This document shows, in pieces, positions 1-8,191 of a stretch of DNA of 34,606 bases. The position numbers and the translations under genes are program-made. Under the pieces are notes generated by a model. That model searched no databases. It was not told the DNA's origin and saw nothing but the letters and a program-made list of their open reading frames with translations. Positions within the stretch are counted from its first letter, which is position 1; each line of letters begins with the position of its first letter. Location: positions 1 to 34,606 of the forward strand of contig CANNIJ010000002.1 of the NCBI GenBank assembly GCA_947505025.1, given 5' to 3'. Source of the stretch: Legionellaceae bacterium. Its GTDB lineage: Bacteria > Pseudomonadota > Gammaproteobacteria > Legionellales > Legionellaceae.

Positions 1-72
1 ATGGTACTGTTTACGATCGTACCGCGAAGCGGTTTAGTTCAAGATATCAATTATCAAAGGAGTGAGCCATGA
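1..72 (+). CDS. Possible C-terminal end of an upstream gene, cut by the window edge
   Basis: Frame 1 is open from the first base to a TGA at 70-72 and gives about 23 residues ending in QRSEP. It begins with ATG exactly at base 1, so it may be a short gene or the tail of a longer one. The TGA overlaps the ATG of the next gene in an ATGA arrangement, typical of translationally coupled genes, and this is the main support. The product is not recognisable from so few residues. Confidence 0.25.
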   Translation: MVLFTIVPRSGLVQDINYQRSEP

Positions 73-329
73 AAAAACAAATTATCAGCTGTGTGATAGG
101 AATCGTTTCTGCCAGCCAGGATTTAGTCGCGGGCCAACAACAGCTAGCTGGACTACCCCTGCAAAATAGTTTAACTGCCAATGTTGCATCCCAACCCATT
201 GACAAACAACATTTGATTTATAAAGTTCGAGCGAATGGGCTTCAAAGATTCACTGCTCTTATTTTAAGTGATGGTGATAAAGAACAATTTTTGCAAAAAA
301 CAGTTCAAGCTGACAAAGTATTACAATAG
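69..329 (+). CDS. Small hypothetical protein, possibly exported
   Basis: An 86-residue protein that I do not recognise. The start is supported by an AAAGGAG Shine-Dalgarno six to seven bases before the ATG and by the ATGA overlap with the preceding frame. The N-terminus is two Lys followed by a short hydrophobic run (residues 4-15) and then small residues, which resembles a weak signal peptide with possible cleavage near Ala21-Gly22. The rest is polar and Gln-rich with no cysteine pair and no known motif. It may be a periplasmic accessory of the gene to its left, but nothing in the sequence assigns a function. Confidence 0.45.
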   Translation: MKKQIISCVIGIVSASQDLVAGQQQLAGLPLQNSLTANVASQPIDKQHLIYKVRANGLQRFTALILSDGDKEQFLQKTVQADKVLQ

Positions 330-711
330 AATTGTTTATTATCAATCATTGAACTTTGCAAGTTCCTCAATACAAAGAATAAATGCATTTTCTCTGGAAG
401 CAAACATAAACAGAACCTCATACGTTTGAACCTAAATTATGATCATGAGGTTCGGCTGGGATTCTGACGAAAAGGACCGCTTGGTGCTCACATTTAACTC
501 AAGCCAAATTCTACTCCAGTCATTAAAATATCAAAAGTCTATGAATGTTTATAATTGCCTGAGGGAGAAAACACTTAAACTTGCAGCATAAAGGGTTAAT
601 TGGATAGGAAAGAGATTGCGAAATTAACTGTCTAGACAACTATTGGCAATATACTAATCACATTGATAAAAGCAGTAAAGCATTTAGTGACCGGTTGTTG
701 GGAGATGTAGT
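330..711. other. Gene-free stretch of 382 bp
   Basis: No convincing ORF, tRNA or terminator with a T-run was found. Two features stand out: an inverted repeat at 413-453 (listed separately) and a 10-bp palindrome TGTCTAGACA at 629-638 about 75 bp before the MFS start. A TATACT hexamer near 649 could be a -10 box for the transporter, but no good -35 lies at the right distance. Function is unassigned. Confidence 0.4.
413..453. repeat. 9-bp perfect inverted repeat
   Basis: GAACCTCAT at 413-421 is matched by ATGAGGTTC at 445-453 across a 23-base spacer. A second GAACCT at 428-433 can pair with the same right arm. There is no following T-tract, so it is not an ordinary intrinsic terminator. It could be an operator or a small mobile-element remnant. 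Confidence 0.4.
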
Positions 712-1986
712 ATGAAATTTACAGCATCAAAAAAAGCGATGTTGGCAGGCATTTCAGGAACCGCATTACAATGGTATGACTTCGCTATTTTTGGATACTT
801 TGCGCCCATGATTGCGATGACTTTTTTTCCTAAAGATAATCACATTTCTGCAATGCTCAGTGCATTTGGCGTATTTGCTGTTGGCTATTTATTAGCACCT
901 ATTGGATCTCTATTTTTTGGGTATATTGGTGATCGATATGGTCGTAAGCGCGCACTCACATTGAGCATTTTAGGTATGGCTATACCCACATCAATGATCA
1001 GCATATTACCAAGCTATCAAACTATTGGCCTGCTTGCCCCAATATTAGTGACGCTATTACGAGTTACCCAAGGATTTGTAGCAAGTTCAGAATTTACAGG
1101 GTCGGCTATCTTTTTAGTTGAACATGCAAAACCAGGACAAAAAGCTTTTTATGGTTGTTTAACGAGTTCAGCGTATAGTACGGGGGTTATTTTTGCAGGG
1201 CTCGCAGCATCGTTGTTAACTGCGTCATTCATGCCGACATGGGGTTGGCGATTAGGGTTTGCTATAGCATTGATTGCGGGCATGATAATTTTTTATTTAC
1301 GACTGCATGTGTCGGAAACGCCCACGTACCAACAAATTCGTCAATCGGATAAACCAAAACTGCCAATGCTCGCCGCCATAAAAGAAGTGCCTTTCGCATT
1401 TGTAGGTGTCATTGGCCTCGCGTGGTTGATTGGTATCATGACGTTTGGAACATATGTTTTTGCTGCAAGTTATCTGTATAGCTATTTCAATCTGTCACTC
1501 AGTACAGCAACGTTGATTGTCACATTATCGTTAGCTGTAGATGCATTACTCGAACCATTTATGGCTATTTTGGCCGATAGAATTGGGCATTTACGTGTTA
1601 TTACTATCGGCGTAGTACTCATGTTGCTATTAAGTTTTCCGATATTTTACTTGTTGGCTTCAGCTAATATTGTATGGATCACAGCCGGCATGGTTCTAAT
1701 GTCCATTTTGATTGCCACTGCTTTCGCACCCATAAATGCTTACATGGTCGAGTTGTTTCCTGAAAACTGCCGATACAGTGGTTTTGGCGTTGCGTTTCAT
1801 ATTGGGATCGCATTATTTGGTGGCACCACCCCTTTAGTATTGATGTGGTTGGTGGAAAAGACCGGTAATTTTATGGCTCCTGCCTATTATTACGTCTGGG
1901 GTGCGTTGATTTGTTTAGGTTCTCTGGTTATTTGTGAATATGGTCGGAACAGAATTGCCGATTCACCGTCCGTTGTTGTTTATTAG
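712..1986 (+). CDS. MFS transporter, metabolite:H+ symporter (MHS, ProP/KgtP-like) type
   Basis: A 424-residue integral membrane protein with about 12 hydrophobic segments. The N-terminal stretch around residues 14-32 (GTALQWYDFAIFGYFAP) and the loop 2-3 motif GYIGDRYGRKRAL (about residues 85-97) are hallmarks of the metabolite:proton symporter branch of the major facilitator superfamily, which carries osmolytes such as proline/betaine or organic acids such as 2-oxoglutarate in symport with protons. The family call is firm; the substrate is not predictable. A GGGAG ribosome site sits close to the ATG. It is flanked by long non-coding stretches, so it is probably transcribed alone. The length is slightly short for the family, with a brief C-terminal tail. 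Confidence 0.88.
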   Translation: MKFTASKKAMLAGISGTALQWYDFAIFGYFAPMIAMTFFPKDNHISAMLSAFGVFAVGYLLAPIGSLFFGYIGDRYGRKRALTLSILGMAIPTSMISILPSYQTIGLLAPILVTLLRVTQGFVASSEFTGSAIFLVEHAKPGQKAFYGCLTSSAYSTGVIFAGLAASLLTASFMPTWGWRLGFAIALIAGMIIFYLRLHVSETPTYQQIRQSDKPKLPMLAAIKEVPFAFVGVIGLAWLIGIMTFGTYVFAASYLYSYFNLSLSTATLIVTLSLAVDALLEPFMAILADRIGHLRVITIGVVLMLLLSFPIFYLLASANIVWITAGMVLMSILIATAFAPINAYMVELFPENCRYSGFGVAFHIGIALFGGTTPLVLMWLVEKTGNFMAPAYYYVWGALICLGSLVICEYGRNRIADSPSVVVY

Positions 1987-2125
1987 TTATAGAGGTTATT
2001 ACGATGTTGTTAATTACAAGCTCAAGCCCATTTATGAAACATAGATTATCATTCGCAAAACTCAGCGATTGCATGGAACATCTTTCTATTGCAGCCGTTT
2101 GGGCGGAAGGCGAATGGGGATATAT

Positions 2126-2426
2126 GGCTCTTCTGCGTATCTGTAGAAATCAATAACGCTTTGTTTTTATGTTGTTTTTTGCAATTGAATGTATGTTTTT
2201 TATAACGAGAAAAAACATCTTTTGTCGCGGCTTTATTCGTCAAAATCAGCTACGATCACTTACAAATAGTCATGAGCCCAATAATAGAGCCGTGCCAGGC
2301 ACCTAATCACTGAATAATATCCGCGACAAAATTAAATTTTATACAACCAAATAAAACATGGCTTTAATTGCAAAAAACAACATAAAAACAAAGCTTTACT
2401 GATCTCTACAGATACGCAGAAGAGCC
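2126..2426. repeat. Long imperfect inverted repeat, arms of about 113 bp
   Basis: The outer 60 bp of the left arm (2126-2185) matches the reverse complement of the right arm (2367-2426) at 57 of 60 positions by direct comparison. Both arms are then followed by a diverged stretch of 34 or 35 bp and a second shared block, TTTTGTCGCGG at 2220-2230 against CCGCGACAAAA at 2321-2331, so the arms extend to about 2238 and 2313. The central loop is about 75 bp and contains the small hairpin GTGCCAGGCAC. Read outward from the centre on opposite strands, both arms give the same peptide (NCKKQHKNKALLISTDTQKS), and the three base differences in the core are all synonymous in that frame. This suggests an inverted duplication of a once-coding segment. 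A MITE-like element is an alternative. Confidence 0.75.
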
Positions 2427-2454
2427 GATTTAAATCACACTTGATTTAAATCGG
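2425..2454. repeat. Perfect 13-bp stem hairpin made of two GATTTAAATC palindromes
   Basis: CCGATTTAAATCA at 2425-2437 is the exact reverse complement of TGATTTAAATCGG at 2442-2454, with a 4-base loop. The same bases form two copies of the 10-bp palindrome GATTTAAATC (2427-2436 and 2443-2452) with centres 16 bp apart, an arrangement also expected of a tandem operator. No T-run follows. It lies about 90 bp upstream of the next gene. Confidence 0.6.
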
Positions 2455-2482
2455 ACAGCCGTGCGCTCAGAATTGATTTAAC

Positions 2483-2509
2483 TTGACATCTATGCGATAA
2501 TAATATGCA
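2483..2509 (+). promoter_or_regulatory. Candidate sigma-70 promoter for the orphan gene
   Basis: A perfect TTGACA at 2483-2488 is followed by AT-rich sequence. The best -10 at an acceptable distance is TATGCA (2504-2509), with a short 15-bp spacer. The -35 is good and the -10 is uncertain. Confidence 0.3.
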
Positions 2510-2542
2510 CAATACAGTATTAAAGTAATCACAGAGAACATA

Positions 2543-2935
2543 ATGAAAAAACAAAAAACAATCATAGATAATCATACCCAAAATACCTCGCCAGCCATCA
2601 TTTTAGCTGACGAACACGAGCTTTACAGGCTCATTATGGCTTATAATGAAGCTTTTAGCGAACAAAAGTGGTACAAAAAACCAAAGACAAATGAAAGCCA
2701 TGAAAGTAATGACAGTTGTTTAATACTTTTTTTTGAGGATGAAAAAACTGCTAACACTTTTTTTGAGCAGCAAGCTAAAGTCGGTCATGTGTTTATAGTT
2801 TTGGATTGGCATACAAAAAAAGTTTTAGGTTATACCGATGGTACTGGCGCTTTTTGCAAAAATACTGACCAAAAAAGTCTGGCAGAAATTCAGGACTTAC
2901 TTGCTGTAAAAACTCATGGTCCAAAAGTGGCCTAA
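2543..2935 (+). CDS. Hypothetical cytoplasmic protein, 130 aa
   Basis: I do not recognise this protein. It has no signal peptide or membrane segment. The N-terminal 20 residues are polar. The middle part (about residues 58-100) alternates acidic/aromatic helix-like sequence (FFEDEKTANTFFEQQ) with a short hydrophobic strand (HVFIVLDW), suggesting a small alpha/beta fold. The start follows an AGAGAA ribosome site. The gene is isolated: the inverted repeat lies upstream and about 130 bp of non-coding DNA downstream. Its Lys-rich, AT-rich composition is more extreme than that of the housekeeping genes to the right, in keeping with accessory DNA. Confidence 0.55.
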   Translation: MKKQKTIIDNHTQNTSPAIILADEHELYRLIMAYNEAFSEQKWYKKPKTNESHESNDSCLILFFEDEKTANTFFEQQAKVGHVFIVLDWHTKKVLGYTDGTGAFCKNTDQKSLAEIQDLLAVKTHGPKVA

Positions 2936-3064
2936 AATGGCATTTTAGAGCAAATATATATCTGCCTTAGTTCCTGATAAGCGACCACCCAGCTACGGTC
3001 AATTATGCATTGTCTTACAAGACAAGAATCACTACAAATGTTGTGTGAATGATTAATTACGTGT

Positions 3065-4396
3065 ATGATTAATTATCTTTCTATGCAAAAAAAAACAATA
3101 ATGCCGCAGTCAAAAGAATTTTTAGTTGGTTTTGCCAGCTCGATGTTTCAAACATCCGCAAACAATTGTGGTGATTCAAATTGGTCTATGGCGATTAGAA
3201 ATGGCACTATACCTGATGCGACTCCATTAATTTCTCATTGGGAAAATTTTGACACAGATCTAGACTTAATGAAGTCTACAGGGATTAATTCCTATAGGTT
3301 TTCAATAGAGTGGAGTCATGTTGAGCCGACTCAAGGTGTATTCAATCGCCTAGTTATTGATCGTTATCAAACAATGGTTGAAGCTTGTTTGCAGCGCAAT
3401 ATCACACCTATGATCACACTGTATCACTTTACCGAACCAGCCTGGTTTACCGCGCTGGGCGGCTTTGAAAATGAAGAAAATATTGTACATTTTACCGAAT
3501 ACTGCACGCGTATTTTTCCATTTTTTTCTTCCAGAGTTAAGTTATGGTGTACTATCAACGAGCCTGCAGTGCAGGCCTTTATGAGCTATTTTTTAGGCCA
3601 GTTTCCACCCCATCAACATAATTTACACAAAACCATCATGACATTAAAACACTTACTGCAAGCCCATATTGCGGTGTACTATGCACTCAAGGCCTTACCA
3701 CAAGGCGATTCAGCTGAGATCGGCATAGTTCACAATGTACTACGCTTTAAGCCATTGTATCCGCTGGACCCAGTAGCATGCTGTATTTGTCCAGGGATTA
3801 CCTCAATAACAGATGATTTAGTTATTCAGTTTTTTAAAACAGGCCTGTTTGATTACTCGATAACTTTGGGTGCAAAAATACACTACTCAGATAAGAGTGC
3901 AGTACAGGCAAATGATTTTATTGGCTTGAATTTTTATGCCAATCCTGTTGTAGGCCCTAATATGACGAATGTGTATGGTGCAACTCATCGAGCAGGGCAG
4001 GAGATGGGCGACATGTTTTTGTCATTGGATCCAGATGGTTTTGCAGATGCGCTCGATGAAGTTGCCGGACTGAATAAACCTATTTATATTACCGAAACAG
4101 GGATCGCTGATCACACTGATGTGTTACGCCAAAAGTTTTTAACTCAATATTTTGACGTGATTAAGCATAAAGTATCTGGCGGGGTTGATATTAGAGGGTG
4201 TTATCTGTGGACCGCATGGGATAATTTTGAATGGAATCAGGGCTATAGTAAGAATTTTGGTTTTTTTTCCACAGACCGAAAACCCCGACCAAGTGCTGAA
4301 ATGCTTGGTGTTTGTTTCAAGGATATGCTCGATCATTGCAATTTATTAGAGAATAAAACAACCGCATCATATGATTCCCATGGGCAAAAACCCTAA
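3065..4396 (+). CDS. Glycoside hydrolase family 1 (beta-glucosidase-like)
   Basis: A single-domain GH1 enzyme of 443 residues, the usual family length, expected to hydrolyse terminal beta-linked glucose or a related sugar by a retaining mechanism. Visible hallmarks are SYRFSIEWSHVEP (about residue 78), the acid/base motif TINEP with Glu166, the nucleophile motif ITETG with Glu344, and the C-terminal WDNFEWNQGYSKNFGFFSTD block. Deviations include HF instead of HW after the second strand and TETG in place of the common TENG, so substrate preference may differ. There is no signal peptide, so it acts in the cytoplasm. The first ATG lacks a ribosome site; ATGs at 3083 and 3101 are equally possible starts. 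The gene ends 4 bp inside the convergent deacetylase gene. Confidence 0.87.
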   Translation: MINYLSMQKKTIMPQSKEFLVGFASSMFQTSANNCGDSNWSMAIRNGTIPDATPLISHWENFDTDLDLMKSTGINSYRFSIEWSHVEPTQGVFNRLVIDRYQTMVEACLQRNITPMITLYHFTEPAWFTALGGFENEENIVHFTEYCTRIFPFFSSRVKLWCTINEPAVQAFMSYFLGQFPPHQHNLHKTIMTLKHLLQAHIAVYYALKALPQGDSAEIGIVHNVLRFKPLYPLDPVACCICPGITSITDDLVIQFFKTGLFDYSITLGAKIHYSDKSAVQANDFIGLNFYANPVVGPNMTNVYGATHRAGQEMGDMFLSLDPDGFADALDEVAGLNKPIYITETGIADHTDVLRQKFLTQYFDVIKHKVSGGVDIRGCYLWTAWDNFEWNQGYSKNFGFFSTDRKPRPSAEMLGVCFKDMLDHCNLLENKTTASYDSHGQKP

Positions 4397-5256
4397 GAAT
4401 CACTCAATTCTTTTGGCATTGACTGCCAATCGTCGCCAACAATAGCTGTTTGCTTCCAAAACATAGTTTTGTTATCCGCCACTTGGCTGGCCGGGAGCTC
4501 TAGAGCTTCGGTGAGACTAATAAATCTATAGCCATGCTCCTGATACATTTTTAGAACATCTTCTAAGCACAGGCTGTTCAGTAGATTAGAATGCATGAGT
4601 ATAATTTGTTTGACCGGTTTTCCGTTTGCAATTTTTTCTGCACGCAGGGTTTGCTTCCATATATAAGCTAAATAATCTCTTTTTATTTCTTGCAAATGCT
4701 GGGTTCTAATTCTCCAGGAGTAACGTAAAAAGCGTGCATTAAATTGATAATCTTTGCTGTCAATACTTACTGGAGCAATAACATATTGATGTGCAACTAA
4801 GTAATCCAATACTTCTTGTTTTTTGACCCCATAACCTTCGGCTAAATAAGGATAGCGAAAATATTTGGGTGAGGTCATAATCTGAGCCAGGCGTTTATCA
4901 GCTTTATCTAGATTAAGAATATATTTCTCAGCTGAAATACGCGCTAAATTCTCATGTGAATAAGTATGATTGCCAAGCCCATAACCAGCATCACGAAATG
5001 CATTCAGTAGTTCCCATTGACCTTTACCAATGGCGCCAGCAATTACAAACCCCGTGGCCGGCGCTTGGTATTTCTGTAATGCTTGGATTATATTCATAAA
5101 GCGGTCGTGCGTACGTATTACATTACCTGGGTCATTACTATTAGTGCCAACAAAAGGTAAGTCATCCAGGGTTATAGCGATCTCCCCGCGCTCTTGCGCT
5201 GTACATAAAGTAGCCATGATTAGTGTAATCACACAAGAGATGGCGCAGATTTTCAT
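4393..5256 (-). CDS. Secreted polysaccharide deacetylase (NodB homology, CE4)
   Basis: The protein begins with a clear signal peptide (MKICAISCVITLIMATLCTA) and should act in the periplasm or outside the cell, removing N- or O-acetyl groups from a polysaccharide or peptidoglycan. CE4 motifs appear in order: TLDDLP (metal and base aspartates, TFDD-like), GNHTYSHE with the metal-binding HxxxH pattern, and YFRYPYLAEGYG (RxPY-like motif). A late MHSN motif could supply the final catalytic His. I start at the ATG at 5256, which has an AAGG site about ten bases upstream; a TTG three codons earlier sits almost on top of that site. It overlaps the convergent GH1 gene by 4 bp. The substrate is unknown. 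Confidence 0.85.
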   Translation of the reverse strand: MKICAISCVITLIMATLCTAQERGEIAITLDDLPFVGTNSNDPGNVIRTHDRFMNIIQALQKYQAPATGFVIAGAIGKGQWELLNAFRDAGYGLGNHTYSHENLARISAEKYILNLDKADKRLAQIMTSPKYFRYPYLAEGYGVKKQEVLDYLVAHQYVIAPVSIDSKDYQFNARFLRYSWRIRTQHLQEIKRDYLAYIWKQTLRAEKIANGKPVKQIILMHSNLLNSLCLEDVLKMYQEHGYRFISLTEALELPASQVADNKTMFWKQTAIVGDDWQSMPKELSDS

Positions 5257-5402
5257 GGTAGACAAGCCTTATATTGTATATGTATATGTTGTTAATCGGC
5301 ATATACATAAAAGACTTGAGTTGCCAGTGGAGTTCTGGTTGATAAATCTAAGATTCAGTGATTTATTGTTGTGTTTACACAGCCTGACGATACAGACAGG
5401 CG

Positions 5403-5822
5403 CTAGTTCCAGCAATTATTAGCAATTGCAGTCGGATATCCCCACGGACCTGCAGTTAAACCTTTATGCCCAACTTGATTTAAGGTGAATGCTTCGCACT
5501 GAATGTCTTTTTGACTGGGTATAGGTCTGGCCTGAACCGTAAAAGATTGATCGCTAGCCTCAAGTATAGACAGCAGGTACCAGCCATTAATGGATTGTTT
5601 AGGTAATGAATTGTTTATTTTAGGGTTAAATTTATATGTATGTTCAGATAAGCTTAAACGTTCGATTTTTTGTGCTAGATCCATTAAAGAAATTTTACCG
5701 TCTAAACGTCGTGCACGTAGTACACGATCACTGTAGTTGGAGTATATTAAACTAGCAATAATGCTGGTAATTGCCAAAACCATCATTAACTCAAGTAATG
5801 AAAATCCTTTTGAATTAAACAT
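5403..5822 (-). CDS. pilE: Type IV pilin-like protein (PilE family)
   Basis: About 139 residues starting with a short leader MFNSKG, then FSLLELMMVLAITSIIASLIYSN, the prepilin peptidase and N-methylation signature with Glu5 of the mature protein present. A long N-terminal hydrophobic helix is followed by a small globular domain. Two cysteines (in DIQCEAFTLNQVGHKG and the final NNCWN) match the C-terminal disulfide loop of PilE-like pilins. The frame is open 17 codons further upstream, but the prepilin leader fixes the start at 5822. It is probably a minor pilin of the type IV pilus; pilF lies elsewhere in the window. The neighbouring cyclase upstream on the same strand is 105 bp away, so an operon is uncertain. 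Confidence 0.8.
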   Translation of the reverse strand: MFNSKGFSLLELMMVLAITSIIASLIYSNYSDRVLRARRLDGKISLMDLAQKIERLSLSEHTYKFNPKINNSLPKQSINGWYLLSILEASDQSFTVQARPIPSQKDIQCEAFTLNQVGHKGLTAGPWGYPTAIANNCWN

Positions 5823-5927
5823 TATGTCTTCGATCGCCAGAAGTTGGAATTTTTGTATCTGGCAATATACCACTGGATTAAACGTTATTACACCGTTTAA
5901 ATGACAGACCCAAGACCCAGGGGGTTA

Positions 5928-8138
5928 CTATTTTTCTTTGCTGACAAAGGACCCATCCCAGTCAGCAGCAGGCGGATTAACTTTATATTCATTAACACGG
6001 TTTAAAAATAAAGGGTAAAGAAGTCTGTCTGGGTACTTTTTCTGCATGGCTTGAAATTGTTTTTCCGCCTGGTCCCATCTTTGATGGAAATAATTTTCCA
6101 GCGCCTGGTGGTGAGCTGCGATTTCTTTTTCGATGTTTGCTGTTGCTTCTTCAGTTTTAGCTATAGGACTATAAATATCAACCGCTTTGTTTTTACCTTT
6201 AACCATAACCTTGTCTAAATGCAGATAAGCAAACTTATCTTTTGTCGCGGCATAAGTATGTTCACCGACAATGACATCAACGTTATATAATCTACACATT
6301 CCCTCTAATCTAGAGGCTAAATTAACTTCATCGCCGATAGCTGAGTAAGCTTTGCGGTAGGTTGATCCCATGTCTCCGATATTCACTTCACCGGTATTAA
6401 TACCCACACCGATACCAACATGAGGCAAGCCTTTCTCTTTGAAATTATCATTTAAGGGCTTTAACTGACTCTGCATATTCATACCAGTTAATACTGCTTT
6501 ATATGCATGCTGATCCTCTGGCAGTGGCGCATTCCAAAATGCCATGATCATATCACCCACATATTTATCAATCGTTCCATCGTGCTCAAAAATAATCTTG
6601 GTCATTGCAGTAAGATATTCGTTTAATTGTGCTTTTAGTTCCACAGCAGTGAGTTGTTCTGACAGGGTTGTAAATCCTTTGATGTCTGAAAACAAAATCG
6701 TTAATTCTCGAGTATCTCCGTTTAATAATGTGTCTGAAGACATTTGTAATATAGAATCAATATGTTGTTGAGGAACATATTGTCCAAAAGCAGATTTGAT
6801 TTCTTTTTTCTGTTTGCTGGTTAGCAAATAACTATTTACCATATTCATAAATGCTAATGCCAGAATCGTAGCCAATGGAAAAAATAACGTAATCACTATC
6901 GAATGTGCGACCCAGAGGTATTTGACAATGATAAACCATAGGATTGAACTGGATATGAAAACACTGCCTAAAATGGTTGCACTACAGAATGGAAATATAA
7001 AGGAACAGATAATTCCTAAAAACATAATTAAACCAAATTGTAGCTGTACCCCATGAACTAATTTCATGGGAAAATATTTATCGATCATTGCACTAGCAAT
7101 ACTGGCGTTGATTTCAGTTCCAGGGAATGCCGCACTAATCGGCGTTGACTGCAAATCACCCAGTCCGGTTGCAGATGCACCTATGAAAATTAATCGCCCT
7201 TCAATATATTCTTTTGAAACACTATTACTCAGTACGTCGGCTGCTGAAAAATAATTGTATGAATAGGGTTCTGCTCGATAAGGGATCAGTATGCGACCAA
7301 ATTTTGTTACAGGGATCTCTAATTTATCTAGTTTGAGTCCTTTTAAAAGAGTTTTTCCATGATCAGATTCTGTTATCAATTCAACTTTGGCCGTGTGCAA
7401 GTAATTCATTGTTGCGGCTAATGCAATCGATGGGTATAACTTGTTTTTGTATTTAAATATTAATGAGGCTTCCCGGAGAACGCCATCGATATCTGGGGCA
7501 GAGTTGATAAATCCACCAGCCGGACTGGATTTCTCAAATAAATCCAAATTGGATAAATACCCTTGCATTGTAGGTATATCATCTAGATCAATAACATTGT
7601 TGACCGGTAACGGTTCAGGTAAAGCACCCGTGGTATCTGGATTATTCGGGTTAAAGACATAAGCTAATAGGTTGCTACCATGCGCTAATGTTTTAGCAAA
7701 CAATTGATCATAATCATAGTTAGGTATTATTGATTCTAAAGATTGCTTTAATACGTTATTATTTGCCGGAAGTTCGCTGATAACTTCCTGAACAACATTG
7801 CGCTCAGGCTCTGAGAATACTATGTCATATGCAACGACTGCGGCGCCCAATCCTTGCAGATTAGACACCAATTGAGCAATGGTTTTTCTAGACCAAGGCC
7901 AACGACCCAGGCTTTTGATACTGGAATCATCGATTGTAACAATTGCCAGGCGTTCCTTGTGAACTGGAGGCAGCCTATTCATATTAGAGCGAAGTAAGAT
8001 ATCATAAATCATATTGTTGAGAGCTACAGAAGCATTTGCACCTGAAAAATAAAACCAACCAATTCCACTTGATAGTACGATACCTAGTAGAATTGCCGGA
8101 GTATTTTTAATCAATATTTTTTTGAAGTTGCTAGACAT
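5928..8138 (-). CDS. Membrane adenylate/guanylate cyclase with CHASE2 sensor
   Basis: A 736-residue signalling protein. An N-terminal membrane helix (about residues 12-32) precedes a large extracytoplasmic CHASE2 domain (about 40-350; typical DDSSIKSLGRWPWSR and YDIVFSEPE stretches). Three closely spaced membrane helices follow (about 355-440), then a class III nucleotide cyclase domain (about 475-650). Catalytic features are the two metal aspartates in FSDIKGF and KYVGDMIMAF, and the NLASRLEG segment with the transition-state Asn and Arg. A Lys before the second Asp favours ATP, so cAMP is the likely product. A charged helical C-terminal tail follows. The ribosome site AAGGA is well placed. 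The CHASE2 ligand is unknown. The class III cyclase call is certain; nucleotide specificity is inferred. Confidence 0.9.
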   Translation of the reverse strand: MSSNFKKILIKNTPAILLGIVLSSGIGWFYFSGANASVALNNMIYDILLRSNMNRLPPVHKERLAIVTIDDSSIKSLGRWPWSRKTIAQLVSNLQGLGAAVVAYDIVFSEPERNVVQEVISELPANNNVLKQSLESIIPNYDYDQLFAKTLAHGSNLLAYVFNPNNPDTTGALPEPLPVNNVIDLDDIPTMQGYLSNLDLFEKSSPAGGFINSAPDIDGVLREASLIFKYKNKLYPSIALAATMNYLHTAKVELITESDHGKTLLKGLKLDKLEIPVTKFGRILIPYRAEPYSYNYFSAADVLSNSVSKEYIEGRLIFIGASATGLGDLQSTPISAAFPGTEINASIASAMIDKYFPMKLVHGVQLQFGLIMFLGIICSFIFPFCSATILGSVFISSSILWFIIVKYLWVAHSIVITLFFPLATILALAFMNMVNSYLLTSKQKKEIKSAFGQYVPQQHIDSILQMSSDTLLNGDTRELTILFSDIKGFTTLSEQLTAVELKAQLNEYLTAMTKIIFEHDGTIDKYVGDMIMAFWNAPLPEDQHAYKAVLTGMNMQSQLKPLNDNFKEKGLPHVGIGVGINTGEVNIGDMGSTYRKAYSAIGDEVNLASRLEGMCRLYNVDVIVGEHTYAATKDKFAYLHLDKVMVKGKNKAVDIYSPIAKTEEATANIEKEIAAHHQALENYFHQRWDQAEKQFQAMQKKYPDRLLYPLFLNRVNEYKVNPPAADWDGSFVSKEK

Positions 8139-8158
8139 TTTTTTCCTTAAAAATAGTT

Positions 8159-8185
8159 ATTATCTTGTTTGAATTCAATTGGCAA
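8159..8185 (-). promoter_or_regulatory. Candidate promoter of the CHASE2 cyclase gene
   Basis: On the minus strand, TTGCCA (8180-8185) is followed after 15 bp by GATAAT (8159-8164), about 20 bp before the ATG. Each box matches five of six consensus bases but the spacing is short. The alternative -10 TAATAA has better spacing and a poorer match. Confidence 0.3.
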
Positions 8186-8191
8186 CAGCAT

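Larger units (their letters stand above)
1987..2542. other. Gene-free stretch of 556 bp dominated by an inverted repeat
   Basis: No gene is supported here. Most of the stretch is taken up by the long imperfect inverted repeat at 2126-2426 and the compact hairpin at 2425-2454. A possible promoter for the next gene lies at 2483-2509. A 64-codon minus-strand frame (2049-2243) has only a TTG start and no ribosome site. Confidence 0.5.

Noticed and set aside
2049-2243. 64-codon minus-strand ORF
   Set aside because: It has only a TTG start and no ribosome site, and it lies across one arm of the inverted repeat. The coding signal is treated as a relic in the repeat finding.
5030-5422. 130-codon plus-strand ORF
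   Set aside because: It is antisense to the deacetylase gene, whose signal peptide and CE4 motifs are clear on the other strand, and it has no recognisable motif.
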